Origin: DASSUW01 sp963803335
GTDB lineage: Bacteria; Actinomycetota; Thermoleophilia; Solirubrobacterales; Solirubrobacteraceae
DNA: 64,000 bases
NCBI GenBank assembly: GCA_963803335.1
Contig: CAWDME010000007.1
Location: 310,001 to 374,000 of the forward strand
Direction of reading: 5' to 3'
The translations under genes and the position numbers were made by a program. The notes below the pieces were generated by a model. It saw only the letters and a program-made list of their open reading frames with translations. It did no database searches and was not told where the DNA came from. Every line of letters starts with the position of its first letter. The stretch's first letter is position 1. Shown piece after piece: positions 32,591 through 41,792 of this stretch.

Positions 32591-35359
32591 CTACGCCAGG
32601 AGGCCGAGCTCGCGCGCGCGGCGCGCCGCGTCTACGCGTGTGCGGCAGTCGAGCTTGCGCAGCAGGTTGCGCACGTGCGAGTCGACCGTGCGCGGGCTGA
32701 GGAACAGCTCGTGCGCGATCTCGCGATTGCTGCGGCCGGCGCCGACGAGCCGCACGATCTCGAGCTCGCGCGGGGAGAGGCCGGCGCCCTCGGCGTCGGC
32801 GGCGGCGCGGCGGCCGAGCGACCCGCCGAGCGCACGCACCGCGACCGCGGCCTCCGTCGCCAGCGGGCGCGCCCCGAGCTTGCGCGCGGTGCGGTAGGCG
32901 GCGCCGAGCAGCTCGAGCGCGGCATCGCGATCGCCGGTCGCGGCCACGGCGACGCCCGCGCGCAGCGCGATCTCGGCGCGCTCGTACGGGATGTCGAGAT
33001 CGCGGTGGAGCTCGACCGCGCGGCGGAGCTGCTCGGCCGCGGTGGCGGCGTCGCCGTCGGCCAGCGCGGTCTCGCCGATCGCGAAGGCGAGCGCGGCCAG
33101 CGCGTCGGGGTGCCCGCTCGTTGCGGCCATCCGCGTGAGCGCCTCGGCACAGCGGTGCGCATCCTCGCGCGCGCCGCGCTGCGCGAAGTAGCCGGCGGCC
33201 CAGCGCAGGGCAGCCACGCCGAGGTGATGGTCCTCGCTGCGCTCCCAGTCGGCGATCAGCGAGCGGCACAGCCCCACGGCCTCGTCGTCGGAGCCCTGCG
33301 CGGCGGCCACCCGGGCGAGCCCCGCCGCCGTGTCGAGCGTCATGTGGAAGTGGTTGAGCCGCGTCGCCGCCGCCCACGAAGACGCGAGCAGCCGCCGCGC
33401 CGAGCCGTATTTGCCCTGAAGGGCATGGATGACACCGACCAGCCCCTCGCACACCCAGACGCCGCGCCCGTCCGCGATCAGCTCGGCGGCGACCTCCTCG
33501 GCCTGCGTCCACTCGCCGCACTCGCGCAGCACGTAGACCATGCAGGTGACGCAGGCGAGCTCGGTCGCTGCGAGATCGCCGGCGCGGCAGAGGTCGAGCG
33601 CCGTGTCGAGCGTCTCCTGCGCGCGTCGGTAGTCGGCCGAGTCGTACAGCACCATGCTGAGCCGCTGGTAGAGCTCGGCCGCGACCGCGTTCAGCCCGTG
33701 CTCGAGGGCCAGCGCGAGGCCAGACTGCACGATCTCGAGGCCCTTGGCGGACTCGCCCCCGAGCGCGGTCGACAGCCCCTCCAAGCCGAGCGCGCGGGCA
33801 CGCAGGTCCAGCCGCTCGGCCGCCGCAGCCTCCCGCTCAGCGACCTGCGCCAGCCCGATCGCGGCCCCGTGCTGCGATGTGTTGCGCAGGTAGTCGCCGA
33901 TCCCCAGCCGTTCGATCGCCGCCTCGGCCGGCCGACCCGAGCCCGCGAACGCCTCAGCGGCCACGCGCCGGGCGGTGGCCGCCGCGTCGCGGTCGCCCAG
34001 CAGCTCGTGGACGGCCGCCAGCGACCGGTGCGCCTCGGCGAGCGCCACGCCCGCCCGCGTCGCGCCGAGCTCGCGCCACGCGTCCGCGGCCTCGGCGAGC
34101 TCGCCGGCCAGCTCGGCGCTGCGGGCGTGGGCTTCGAGCTCCTCGATGCGCAGCCCGTCGTCGTCATCGCCCTCCGGCCACAGCTCGAGCGCCTGGCGCC
34201 CGGCGCGCACGGCATCGCGGTGCGCGTGCACGGCGCGCGACTCGCGCGCCGCCCGGATCAGCGCCTCGCGGGCACGCGGCTCGTTGCGCGCGCCGAGCCA
34301 GTGTGTGGCGACCTCCATGCTGTGCCCGGGCCGGCGCTCGAGCGCCTCCGCGAGCCGCCGATGCAGGATCCGGCGCTGCAGCCACGGCACGTCGCCGTAC
34401 AGCGCGTCGCGCGTCAACGCGTGCCGGAACGATGCGCGGCCGTTGCCGTCCTCGACGACGAACCCGTGCTCGGCGAGCTCGGCCAGCCCTGCGGGACTCG
34501 ACACGCCGCCGACGACCTCGAGGTCGAAGCTCTCGCCCGCTACGGCGGCGGCCTGCGCGGCGTCGCGGGCGGCGGCCGAGAGCTCGGTCGCTTGCATGAG
34601 CACCGCGTCCCGGATCGTCTCGGGCACCTGCCCGGCGTCGGTCGCGCGTGCGAGCTCCTCGACGAAGAACGGCACGCCGCGAGCGCGCTCGTGGATCGCG
34701 CGAGCGAGCGATGGCGCGGGCGTATCGCCGAGGATCGCGGTGAGCAGCTCGGCGCTCTCCGCGCGCGCCAGCGGCGCCAGCGTCAGCTCGTCGAAGCATC
34801 CGTCGCGCCGCAGCTCGTGGCGCAGCCGTCGCAGCGCGTGGTCGCGCGGGAGCCCGTCGGAGCGATAGGCGGCGACGACCAGCATCGCCAGCTCGGCGAT
34901 CGGCTGAGCGAGCGCGGCGAGCAGCTCGAGCGTCGCGTCGTCGGACCAGTGCAGGTCATCGAGCAGCAGCAGGACGGTCTGGCCGCGTGCGAGGTGCGCG
35001 AATGCGCAGCGCACGGCCTCGGACACGGTGGCGGCGTCGCTCGCCGGCGCCGGGTCGCCGAGCTCGGGCAGGAGCAGAGCGAGGTGGGGGCGCAGGGTGC
35101 TGTAGCCGTCGAGCGCGGCCGGGTCGGCCCGCAGGCACGACCGCAGCGCGGCCACCACGGGCGCGTACGGCGACGATGCGCTGCGGCCGGCGCGGCCCGA
35201 GAGCACGAGGGCTCCCGAGCCGGCGGCCAGCGCCGCGGCGAGACGGGTCTTGCCGACCCCGGCCTCGCCCGCCACGAGCATCAGCGAGCCCGCGCCGCCG
35301 CGTGCGCGTTCCAGCGCCGCCTGCAGGTACGCGAGCTCTGACTGGCGCCCGACCAGCAC
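32591..35359 (-). CDS. Large LuxR-family regulator with AAA ATPase (LAL/MalT-like)
   Basis: 922 residues from the GTG at 35359. Residues 1-170 form an AAA_16 ATPase with Walker A GEAGVGKT (31-38) and a Walker B-like LLLLDDLHWSD. The middle (about 400-830) is helical TPR-like. The C-terminus is a LuxR/GerE HTH (LSPRELEIVRLVGAGRSNREIAHELFLSPRTVDSHVRNLLRKLDC). Such LAL regulators activate transcription after ATP and inducer binding. The GTG lies 5 bases beyond the DUF4242 stop; a CTG overlapping that stop (CTGA) is a less likely alternative. Targets unknown. Confidence 0.9.
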   Translation of the reverse strand: MLVGRQSELAYLQAALERARGGAGSLMLVAGEAGVGKTRLAAALAAGSGALVLSGRAGRSASSPYAPVVAALRSCLRADPAALDGYSTLRPHLALLLPELGDPAPASDAATVSEAVRCAFAHLARGQTVLLLLDDLHWSDDATLELLAALAQPIAELAMLVVAAYRSDGLPRDHALRRLRHELRRDGCFDELTLAPLARAESAELLTAILGDTPAPSLARAIHERARGVPFFVEELARATDAGQVPETIRDAVLMQATELSAAARDAAQAAAVAGESFDLEVVGGVSSPAGLAELAEHGFVVEDGNGRASFRHALTRDALYGDVPWLQRRILHRRLAEALERRPGHSMEVATHWLGARNEPRAREALIRAARESRAVHAHRDAVRAGRQALELWPEGDDDDGLRIEELEAHARSAELAGELAEAADAWRELGATRAGVALAEAHRSLAAVHELLGDRDAAATARRVAAEAFAGSGRPAEAAIERLGIGDYLRNTSQHGAAIGLAQVAEREAAAAERLDLRARALGLEGLSTALGGESAKGLEIVQSGLALALEHGLNAVAAELYQRLSMVLYDSADYRRAQETLDTALDLCRAGDLAATELACVTCMVYVLRECGEWTQAEEVAAELIADGRGVWVCEGLVGVIHALQGKYGSARRLLASSWAAATRLNHFHMTLDTAAGLARVAAAQGSDDEAVGLCRSLIADWERSEDHHLGVAALRWAAGYFAQRGAREDAHRCAEALTRMAATSGHPDALAALAFAIGETALADGDAATAAEQLRRAVELHRDLDIPYERAEIALRAGVAVAATGDRDAALELLGAAYRTARKLGARPLATEAAVAVRALGGSLGRRAAADAEGAGLSPRELEIVRLVGAGRSNREIAHELFLSPRTVDSHVRNLLRKLDCRTRVDAARRARELGLLA

Positions 35360-35364
35360 GCGCG

Positions 35365-35655
35365 TCAGGCGACGGCCACAGGGTCGGGGCGCACGATCAC
35401 CGTGTCGCCCACCGGCGTGATCTCGTCGGCCGGCATGCCGACGCGGTGGGCGTGCGTGCGGATCGCCTCGGGGCTGTCGGCCTCGTAGATGCACACGGTG
35501 CCGAGGTCGCCGTTGTCCTCGCCGACGACGTAGCTGCGGATCCAGCGCACGCCCGAGCCGGGCTTGTCGCCCTCGGCCGTGGAGCGAGCGGCGGCCGCCT
35601 GGAGGTCCTCGGCGGTGGCCCAGCCGTTGCGGCGGCGGATGACGTAGAGCTGCAT
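35365..35655 (-). CDS. DUF4242 (SCO4226-like) protein
   Basis: 96 residues with an alpha/beta ferredoxin-like layout: QLYVIRRRNGWATAEDLQAAA, VRWIRSYVVGEDNGDLGTVCIYEADSPEAIRTHAHRVGMPADEITPVGDTVI. This is the DUF4242 pattern; the Streptomyces member SCO4226 binds nickel. AAGGAG (minus strand) lies 6 bases before the ATG. It is the first gene of a two-gene unit with the LAL regulator, whose start is 5 bases after this stop. Confidence 0.88.
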   Translation of the reverse strand: MQLYVIRRRNGWATAEDLQAAAARSTAEGDKPGSGVRWIRSYVVGEDNGDLGTVCIYEADSPEAIRTHAHRVGMPADEITPVGDTVIVRPDPVAVA

Positions 35656-35710
35656 GGTGTCTCCTTGGGATTGGGGTCTGGAGACCGTACGTGCGCGCTG
35701 CCGAGCCTAC

Positions 35711-35728
35711 ATCGGTGTAGTCACCGAT
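35711..35728. promoter_or_regulatory. Inverted repeat ATCGGT-N6-ACCGAT
   Basis: Perfect 6-bp arms (35711-35716, 35723-35728). It overlaps the PBP stop codon and lies about 56 bases upstream of the DUF4242 ATG. It is a possible operator for that unit or a weak terminator for the PBP gene. Low certainty. Confidence 0.3.
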
Positions 35729-37700
35729 ATTTCGCGTCCGCGCCGCGGCGGAGCGGCGTCAGTACCGGCAGATGGGCCGGGACCGGGAAGTCCGGGCAGT
35801 CGTGGCCCTGTGCCGCCTGCATGTAGGCGCGCCAGACCGGCCCGGAGGTCGGTCCGCCGTAGCCGGTGAAGGCGCGTGAGAGCGGGTGCCCGGTCCAGAC
35901 GGCGGTCGAGTAGCGCGGCGTGTATCCGACGAACCAGGCATCGGACTCGTTGTCGGTGGTGCCGGTCTTGCCGGCCTCTGAGCGGCAGCCGATCGACGTG
36001 TACCCGGCGCCGGTCCCGCGCGTGATCACGCCCTCGAGGATGCGCGTGACGTCGTAGGCCTGGCCCGGCGTCAGCACGCGTGTGCCCTTCGCGGCGGCGG
36101 GCCTGTCGACGCGGCCGTCGGGGAAGACCACCTTGGCGATCGAGGTCGCGCGGTGGCGGACGCCGCCGTCGGCCAGCGTGGCGTAGGCGTCGGCCATCTC
36201 CAGCGGCGTCACGCCCTCGTCGAGCCCGCCGATCGCCGCCGCGGGCGGGATGAAGCAGCTCGGTCCGCGCCGGCACGGCTGGTCGTCGGCGTTCGTGCCG
36301 AGCGGCGACGTGATCCCCATCTGGTAGGCCGTGTCGGCGAACTCGGGGACGCCGACCGCGAGCGCGAGCCGCGCGTAGACGACGTCGACCGAGTTCCACG
36401 TCGCCTGCACGAGCGACATCGAGCCGTGACCCGGCTCGGCGTTGTGGACGGTCCAGGGCATGCCGCCGGGGATCGTCAGCGTCGTCGGCGAGCTGCCGTC
36501 AAGGGAGGTCGTGGCAGGGTCGATGCCCTGCTTGATCGCGGTCGTCAGCACGAACGTCTTGAACGAAGAGCCGGGCTGCCGGTGCGCCTGCGCGGCGAAG
36601 TTGAACTGGCTGCCGCGCGAGTAGTGCTGGCTGGAGGCGAGCGCGACGATGGCGCCGCTCGAGGGGGACACCGACGCCAGCGCCGACGCGGGCCCACCGT
36701 CGGGCGCGCAGACCGCACAGGCGTCGACGGCGCGCTGGGCGGCCGCCTGGAGCCGCGGCCGGATCGTCGTAAAGACCTTCAGCCCGCCCCGCCGCACCGT
36801 GGCGAGCCCGTAGCGGCGCACGAGCTCGCGCCGCACGAGGTTGAAGACGTACGGCTCGTGCACGCGCGAGTAGTGCTGCGACGGATGGAGCCCGAGCCCG
36901 GCGCGGACCGCGCGCGCCGCCCGGCGCGCGCTCACGTAGCCCTGCGTCTCCATCGCGCGCAGCACCTCGTCGCGGCGCTCCCGGGCGACTCGGTGATGCA
37001 GGAGCGGGTTGTAGTCCGAAGGCGCCTGCGGCAGGCCGGCGAGCAGCGCCGCCTCGCGCAGCGTCAGCCGGCTCGCGGGCTTGGAGAAGTACGTCTCGGC
37101 TGCCGCCTGGACGCCAACTGCCGTCACACCGCCGTTGGTCCCGTAGGAGGCGGTGTTCAGGTAACCGGTGAGGATCGCGCTCTTCGAATAGCGGGCGTTC
37201 TCCTCAGCGGCCAGATGCGCCTCGATGATCTTGCGCTTGAGCGTGTCGCTCGGGTGCTTGATGTAGAGGTCGCGGACCAGTTGCTGGGTGATCGTCGAGC
37301 CGCCCTGGACCGGCTTGCCGCCGGCCAGCAGGTCGCGCCAGCTCGCGCGCACGATCGCCTTCGGGTCGATGCCGCCCTCGCTGTAGAAGTTCCGATCCTC
37401 GATCGCCACCGTCGCCTGCTTGAGCGCGGGCGCGATCCGCCTGCTCGGCACCGGATCGCGCACCGTGTCGAAGTGGATGGCGCCCAGCCGCGAGCCGTCG
37501 GCCGCATACACGGTCGAGACGGCGCTCTGCCGCAGCGGCCGCAGCGCGTCGAGCGCCGGCGCCGAGTCATAGACCCGCAGTACCCACGCCGCGCCGAAAC
37601 CTGCCGCGGCCATCGCCGGGAGCGCGACGACCAAGCAACCGATCAACAGCCACTTCGAGAGCGACCTCCGCCGCTGATGTCTGCGCGCCCGGCGCGACAT
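35721..37700 (-). CDS. Class A penicillin-binding protein (PBP1A-like)
   Basis: 659 residues from the ATG at 37700. Basic cytoplasmic N-terminus (RRARRHQRRRS), membrane anchor at about 16-40. GT51 glycosyltransferase domain with VAIEDRNFYSEGGIDPKAI (catalytic Glu; the usual His after the aromatic residue is replaced), GGSTITQQLVRDLYI and KIIEAHLAAEENARYSKSAILTGYLN. Transpeptidase domain with SSFK (nucleophile Ser), NSVD in place of SxN, and EAGKTGTTD (KTG). It polymerises and cross-links peptidoglycan outside the membrane. No C-terminal PASTA or Pro-rich tail. Confidence 0.95.
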   Translation of the reverse strand: MSRRARRHQRRRSLSKWLLIGCLVVALPAMAAAGFGAAWVLRVYDSAPALDALRPLRQSAVSTVYAADGSRLGAIHFDTVRDPVPSRRIAPALKQATVAIEDRNFYSEGGIDPKAIVRASWRDLLAGGKPVQGGSTITQQLVRDLYIKHPSDTLKRKIIEAHLAAEENARYSKSAILTGYLNTASYGTNGGVTAVGVQAAAETYFSKPASRLTLREAALLAGLPQAPSDYNPLLHHRVARERRDEVLRAMETQGYVSARRAARAVRAGLGLHPSQHYSRVHEPYVFNLVRRELVRRYGLATVRRGGLKVFTTIRPRLQAAAQRAVDACAVCAPDGGPASALASVSPSSGAIVALASSQHYSRGSQFNFAAQAHRQPGSSFKTFVLTTAIKQGIDPATTSLDGSSPTTLTIPGGMPWTVHNAEPGHGSMSLVQATWNSVDVVYARLALAVGVPEFADTAYQMGITSPLGTNADDQPCRRGPSCFIPPAAAIGGLDEGVTPLEMADAYATLADGGVRHRATSIAKVVFPDGRVDRPAAAKGTRVLTPGQAYDVTRILEGVITRGTGAGYTSIGCRSEAGKTGTTDNESDAWFVGYTPRYSTAVWTGHPLSRAFTGYGGPTSGPVWRAYMQAAQGHDCPDFPVPAHLPVLTPLRRGADAKYR

Positions 37701-37885
37701 GTCTCTATCAAGGTAATTCGCGCGCGATCGTGCCTGATCTAGCGGGAAGTGGGGTATTGACCTCCCGGGACATACGCAGTTCCGGTTGCGGCTCACCGCT
37801 CCGGCGCGCAAGAGCTGCGCCGCCGGGGAGCGCTGACCGGGCGGGTCGTCGTCGTCGCCGGAGGCGTGCGATTCGTGCGCAGGCC

Positions 37886-39379
37886 TTAGACGACCTCTGG
37901 CACTTCCTTGAGGTCGCTCATCGACGCGGCGCGCGCGATGCGGTCCTGCGGGCGGCTGATCAGCACGTAGATCAGCCCGATGACCGAGAGGACGCCGAAG
38001 ATCAGCATGATCGCCCACACTTGGTAGAACTTCGCGCCCGGCACGGCGAGCACTTCGCGCGGCCAGGCGATGTTGATCGCCTCGAACGTCAGCCACACGA
38101 CCGCCGCGATGTTCACCGGCAGCGCGAAGCGGCCGAGGCTGAAGCGCCCGGCCGGCGTCCAGCGGCCGCGCAAGCGCGCGTACAGTGCCGCGGCGCAGAC
38201 GAGCCAGAAGGTGATGTAGTAGCCGCCCGAGCCGAACGTGATCAGCGTGTTCACGGCGCGCGCGTTCAAGCCGAACAGCAGGCCGCACGCGGACACCACC
38301 GAGGCGACGGCGAGCGCGCCGAGCGGCACCTTGTTGTGGCCGACGCGGCTGATCACGCCAGACATGGGCAGCATGCGGTCGCGGCTGAGCGAGAACAGCA
38401 CGCGCGTCGCCGTCGCCTGCACCGCGATCCCGCAGGCGATGAATGCGGCGAGGACCACGAGCTGGAACGGCTTCTCGGCCCACGAGCCGAACGCGTCGAC
38501 GACCGCCGGCGTCACCGGGTCGAGCACCTCGCCCGACATGACCGCCTTCGTGTCCTCGAACGACAGCCCGATGGCGATCGAGTTGAGGATGATCACGGCG
38601 CCGACGGACAGCAGCGAGAACAGGATCGCGCGCGGCACGCGCCGCATCGGGTCCTGTGTCTCCTCCGACACCGAGCCGCACGAGTCGAAGCCGACGAACG
38701 CCCAGCCGCTGATCGCGATCGCCGCGATAAAGGCCGCGAAGTAGCTGCCGCTGTTGAAGCTCGCCTCGGCGCCCAGCCCCTCCCACAGGTACGAGATCGG
38801 GTGGTTGCGGAAGAACAGCAGCAACAGCAGGCCAATCAGCACGCTGGCGATGCACTCGGCCACGATGCCGACGTTGACCACGTACTTGAGCGGGTTGAGG
38901 CCGACCGCGTTGACGATCGTCGTCATCACGAGCAGCGCGAACGCCCACACCACCTGCCCGTTCGCCGACGGCGTCGCGTCGAACACCGCGGCGAGCCAGA
39001 CGGAGCCGAAGTAGGCGACCGCCGTGACCGTGAGCATCAGCGTCCAGACGTAGATCCAGCCGGCGAACCAGGCGTAGGTCGCGCTGGTCAGACGGCGCGT
39101 CCACTGGTAGACGCCGCCGGCGATCGGGAACTGCGATGCGAGCTCGGCGAACACGCACGCCACCAGCAGCTGGCCGGCGAGCACGATCGGGAGCGCCCAC
39201 ACCCACGCCGGACCCGCCGCGAAGGTCGCCAGCGCGATGATCGCGTACAAGCCGACGACCGGCGAGATGAACGCGAACCCAACGGCGAAGTTGGTCCAGA
39301 ACGACAGGGACCGCTTGAGCTCCTGCTTGTAGCCGAAGCTCTCGAGGACGGACTCGTCGCTGGCGTGCGCGGTACTCAT
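37886..39379 (-). CDS. APC-family amino acid/polyamine permease
   Basis: 497 residues with about 12 membrane segments. The N-terminal LKRSLSFWTNFAVGFAFISPVVGLYAIIALATFAAGPAWVWALPIVLAGQLLVA in pieces is typical of GABA/choline/amino acid APC transporters, including the FAFISPV unwound-helix region. GWAFVGFDSCGSVSEETQDPMRRVPRAI is the conserved TM6-loop motif. The ATG at 39379 overlaps the agmatinase-like gene stop (ATGA), so it belongs to the same operon and probably imports its substrate, perhaps a guanidino or amino compound. Confidence 0.92.
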   Translation of the reverse strand: MSTAHASDESVLESFGYKQELKRSLSFWTNFAVGFAFISPVVGLYAIIALATFAAGPAWVWALPIVLAGQLLVACVFAELASQFPIAGGVYQWTRRLTSATYAWFAGWIYVWTLMLTVTAVAYFGSVWLAAVFDATPSANGQVVWAFALLVMTTIVNAVGLNPLKYVVNVGIVAECIASVLIGLLLLLFFRNHPISYLWEGLGAEASFNSGSYFAAFIAAIAISGWAFVGFDSCGSVSEETQDPMRRVPRAILFSLLSVGAVIILNSIAIGLSFEDTKAVMSGEVLDPVTPAVVDAFGSWAEKPFQLVVLAAFIACGIAVQATATRVLFSLSRDRMLPMSGVISRVGHNKVPLGALAVASVVSACGLLFGLNARAVNTLITFGSGGYYITFWLVCAAALYARLRGRWTPAGRFSLGRFALPVNIAAVVWLTFEAINIAWPREVLAVPGAKFYQVWAIMLIFGVLSVIGLIYVLISRPQDRIARAASMSDLKEVPEVV

Positions 39380-40347
39380 GAAAGCCTCCCGTTGCCGGCC
39401 GTCGCCGCGCGCCGCGCCAGGCTCACGAGCGACAGCATCTCGAAGATCGCGTTGGCCGCGAACAGGGCGGTGACCTGCCCGGGGCCGTCGTAGGTCGGGG
39501 CGACCTCCACCACGTCGAAACCGACGAAGGGCAGGTCCGTGCAGGCGCGGAGGAACTGCAGCGCCTCGAAGCTCGTCGGCCCGCCCACCTCCGGCGTGCC
39601 GGTGCCGGGACAGAAGGCGGGGTCGACGAAGTCGACGTCGAAGGTCAGGAACGCGGGCGCGCCGGCGAGGCGCTTGCGCGCGTGCTCGGCAAGTGCCTGC
39701 GGCGTCCAGCTCGCGAGCTCGTGCCACGGGATTGTCTCGACGCCGAGGTCGCCGGGGATCGCCTCGTCGTCGGCGCCGTAGAGCGGGCCGCGGATGCCGA
39801 CCTGCAGTGTGCGCGCCGGGTCGAGGATCCCTTCTTCGATCGCCCGCCGGAACATCGTGCCGTGGCTGTAGGGACGGCCGTTGTAGGAGTCCCAGAGATC
39901 GGTGTGGGAATCGAAGTGCAGCAGCCCGAGCCGGCCGTGGACCGCCGCGACGGCGCGCAGCTCGGCCAGCGTGATCGAGTGGTCGCCGCCCATGCCGACT
40001 GGCACGACGCCGGCCTCCACGATCGGCCGCACGAACGCCTCGATCCGCGCCAGCGTGTCCTCCACGTAGCCGGGCACCGTGTTGGCGTCGCCGTAGTCGA
40101 TCGTCGACAGCTCGCCGAACACCTGCACGCGCTGGACGGCGTTGTAGGTCCGGATCATCCCGGACGCCGAGCGGATCGCCTCAGGCCCGAAGCGCGCGCC
40201 CGAGCGGAACGACGTGCCGCCGTCCCACGGCATGCCGAAGACGGCGGCGTGCGCGCCCTCCAGCGCCGTCAGGTGCGGGAGCCGCGCGTAGGTGCGCGGG
40301 CCTGTGAACCGGGGCGCGGCGAGCGCATCCGGTGGCTGGTGCATCAT
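39376..40347 (-). CDS. Ureohydrolase of the agmatinase/guanidino-acid hydrolase family
   Basis: 323 residues. All binuclear manganese motifs are present: GGDHSITL, FDSHTDLWD (DxHxD), and TFDVDFVDPAFCPGTGTPEVGG (DxD with the SpeB-type tail). It hydrolyses a guanidino group to urea plus amine; agmatine, guanidinobutyrate or guanidinopropionate are candidates. GGAGGAA (minus strand) precedes two adjacent ATGs (40347, 40344). It overlaps the SDR gene upstream and the permease downstream, placing transport and hydrolysis in one transcript. Confidence 0.92.
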   Translation of the reverse strand: MMHQPPDALAAPRFTGPRTYARLPHLTALEGAHAAVFGMPWDGGTSFRSGARFGPEAIRSASGMIRTYNAVQRVQVFGELSTIDYGDANTVPGYVEDTLARIEAFVRPIVEAGVVPVGMGGDHSITLAELRAVAAVHGRLGLLHFDSHTDLWDSYNGRPYSHGTMFRRAIEEGILDPARTLQVGIRGPLYGADDEAIPGDLGVETIPWHELASWTPQALAEHARKRLAGAPAFLTFDVDFVDPAFCPGTGTPEVGGPTSFEALQFLRACTDLPFVGFDVVEVAPTYDGPGQVTALFAANAIFEMLSLVSLARRAATAGNGRLS

Positions 40348-41060
40348 CGCGTGGTTCCTCCGTTGGGTTGCACGACCTGCCCGACGAGCGCGATCGCCGC
40401 CTCGCTGCACAGGAAGGCGACGACCTCGGCAATGTCCTCCGGCCGCCCGACGCGGCCGAGCGGGACGTCCTGCGCGTAGCGATCGATCATCTCGGCGAGC
40501 GAGATCCCGGCGTCGTCGGCGTCGACCTGGAGCTGCGGCGTGTCGGTGATGCCCGGGGCGATCGCGTTGACCGCGACGCCGCGCGGCCCCAGCGCGCGGG
40601 CGGCGCTCTTGACGAGGGCGATCAGGCCGCCCTTGGACGCCGCGTACGCCGTGGCGTTCGGCCAGCCGATCACGCCCCACTCGGACGCGATCACGACGAC
40701 GCGGCCGAAGCCGCGCTCGACCATCCCGGGGGCGACGAGCTCGAGCAGCGTGGCGGTGCCGAGAAGGTTGACGGCGACGGTCCGGTCGAAGTCGGCGGTC
40801 TTCTCGAACGGCGCCATCGTCATGTAGGCGTGGTTGGCGACGAGGATGTCGACCGCGCCGATCTCGGCGACCGCCGTCGCGCACGCGTCGGGGTCGGCGA
40901 CGTCGAACGGGTACGCGTAGCCGCCGATCCGCGCGGCCGTCTCCTGCGCGGTCGCGACGACGATGTCGTTGACCGCGACGGCGTGGCCGTCGGCGGCCAG
41001 CCGCGCGGCGATCGCCGCGCCCATGCCCTGCCCAGCACCGGTCACGAGCGCCGTGCTCAC
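40344..41060 (-). CDS. Short-chain dehydrogenase/reductase (second SDR of operon)
   Basis: 238 residues, classical SDR. Cofactor motif TGAGQGMGAAIA at about residues 7-18, NHAY in place of NNAG, catalytic Ser in VVIASEWG, and the YxxxK motif in AYAASKGGLIALVKSAARALG. The C-terminal VGQVVQPNGG resembles FabG-like enzymes. An Asp (VNDIV) near the end of beta2 suggests NAD rather than NADP. It overlaps the agmatinase-like gene start and the preceding SDR stop, so all are translationally coupled. Confidence 0.92.
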   Translation of the reverse strand: MSTALVTGAGQGMGAAIAARLAADGHAVAVNDIVVATAQETAARIGGYAYPFDVADPDACATAVAEIGAVDILVANHAYMTMAPFEKTADFDRTVAVNLLGTATLLELVAPGMVERGFGRVVVIASEWGVIGWPNATAYAASKGGLIALVKSAARALGPRGVAVNAIAPGITDTPQLQVDADDAGISLAEMIDRYAQDVPLGRVGRPEDIAEVVAFLCSEAAIALVGQVVQPNGGTTR

Positions 41061-41740
41061 ACGACCGCCCCGGCGTTAGGGGAGATGACCTGGCCGACGA
41101 GGTTGTGGGCGCCGCGCGTGACGAAGCGCACCGTCGCGGCGATCTCCTCGGGTGCCACGAGCCGGCGCAGCACCAGCGCGTCGATGTAGGCCGGATCGCG
41201 CATGGCGGGCGTCATCAGCGGCGTGTCGGTCGGCCCCGGGGCGACGCAGTTGACGCGGATGCCGTGCGGCGCGGCCTCGACGGCGAGGCTCTTGGTGAAG
41301 GCGTGGATCGCGCCCTTGGCGGCGGCGTAGTGGGCCGCGTCCGCGTCGCCGCACAGCGCCAGCTCGGACCCGATCGTGCAGATGGCGCCGGCCTCGCGGT
41401 CGAGCATGCGGGTGTAGGCGCTGCGCGCGAGGTTGACGGTGCCGCCGAGCTGGACGGCGAGCATCCGCCGCCAGGCGGCGACCCCGATGTCGCCGATCGG
41501 CGCGCGCTCGTAGTAGCCCGCGGCGGTGACGACGACCGCGATCGGGCCGAGCTCGGCCTCGGCGCGGGCGACCGCCCGCTCGACGGCGTCGGCGTCGGCG
41601 ACGTCCGCCTCGAGCGCCAGGTCGATATCCGCGGCCGCGGCGAGGTCGATCGCCGCGACGGCGAGGCCGTCCGCGCGCAGCGCGGCGGCGCAGGCGCGCC
41701 CGATCCCGGAGGCCGCCCCACTGACCACAGCGCACGCCAT
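41057..41740 (-). CDS. Short-chain dehydrogenase/reductase (first SDR of operon)
   Basis: 227 residues from the ATG at 41740. Cofactor motif SGAASGIGRACAAAL; Asp in AAIDLA at the end of beta2 suggests NAD; TAAGY replaces NNAG; catalytic Ser in IGSELALCG; YAAAKGAIHAFTKSLA gives the YxxxK. It ends NLVGQVISPNAG, parallel to its neighbour, so the two SDRs look like diverged duplicates. It is the first gene of the operon, divergent from the PucR regulator across 52 bases. Confidence 0.92.
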   Translation of the reverse strand: MACAVVSGAASGIGRACAAALRADGLAVAAIDLAAAADIDLALEADVADADAVERAVARAEAELGPIAVVVTAAGYYERAPIGDIGVAAWRRMLAVQLGGTVNLARSAYTRMLDREAGAICTIGSELALCGDADAAHYAAAKGAIHAFTKSLAVEAAPHGIRVNCVAPGPTDTPLMTPAMRDPAYIDALVLRRLVAPEEIAATVRFVTRGAHNLVGQVISPNAGAVV

Positions 41741-41779
41741 CGCGGCGGAAGCTATCTGCGGCACCCGATTCGGACTATT

Positions 41780-41791
41780 GTGCGATCGCAC
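41780..41791. promoter_or_regulatory. 12-bp palindrome GTGCGATCGCAC before the PucR gene
   Basis: A perfect palindrome ending one base before the PucR-type ATG (41793) and 39 bases from the divergent SDR start. Its position suits autoregulation and control of the divergent catabolic operon by the PucR protein. Confidence 0.55.
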
Positions 41792-41792
41792 G

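Noticed and set aside
32675..35341. 888-codon open frame on the plus strand
   Set aside because: It lies entirely antisense to the LuxR/AAA regulator, whose Walker, TPR and HTH motifs are unambiguous; the plus frame has no domain.
37730..39493. Long plus-strand frame through the permease region
   Set aside because: It is antisense to a permease with clear membrane helices and is rich in Arg/His/Asp, typical of a shadow.
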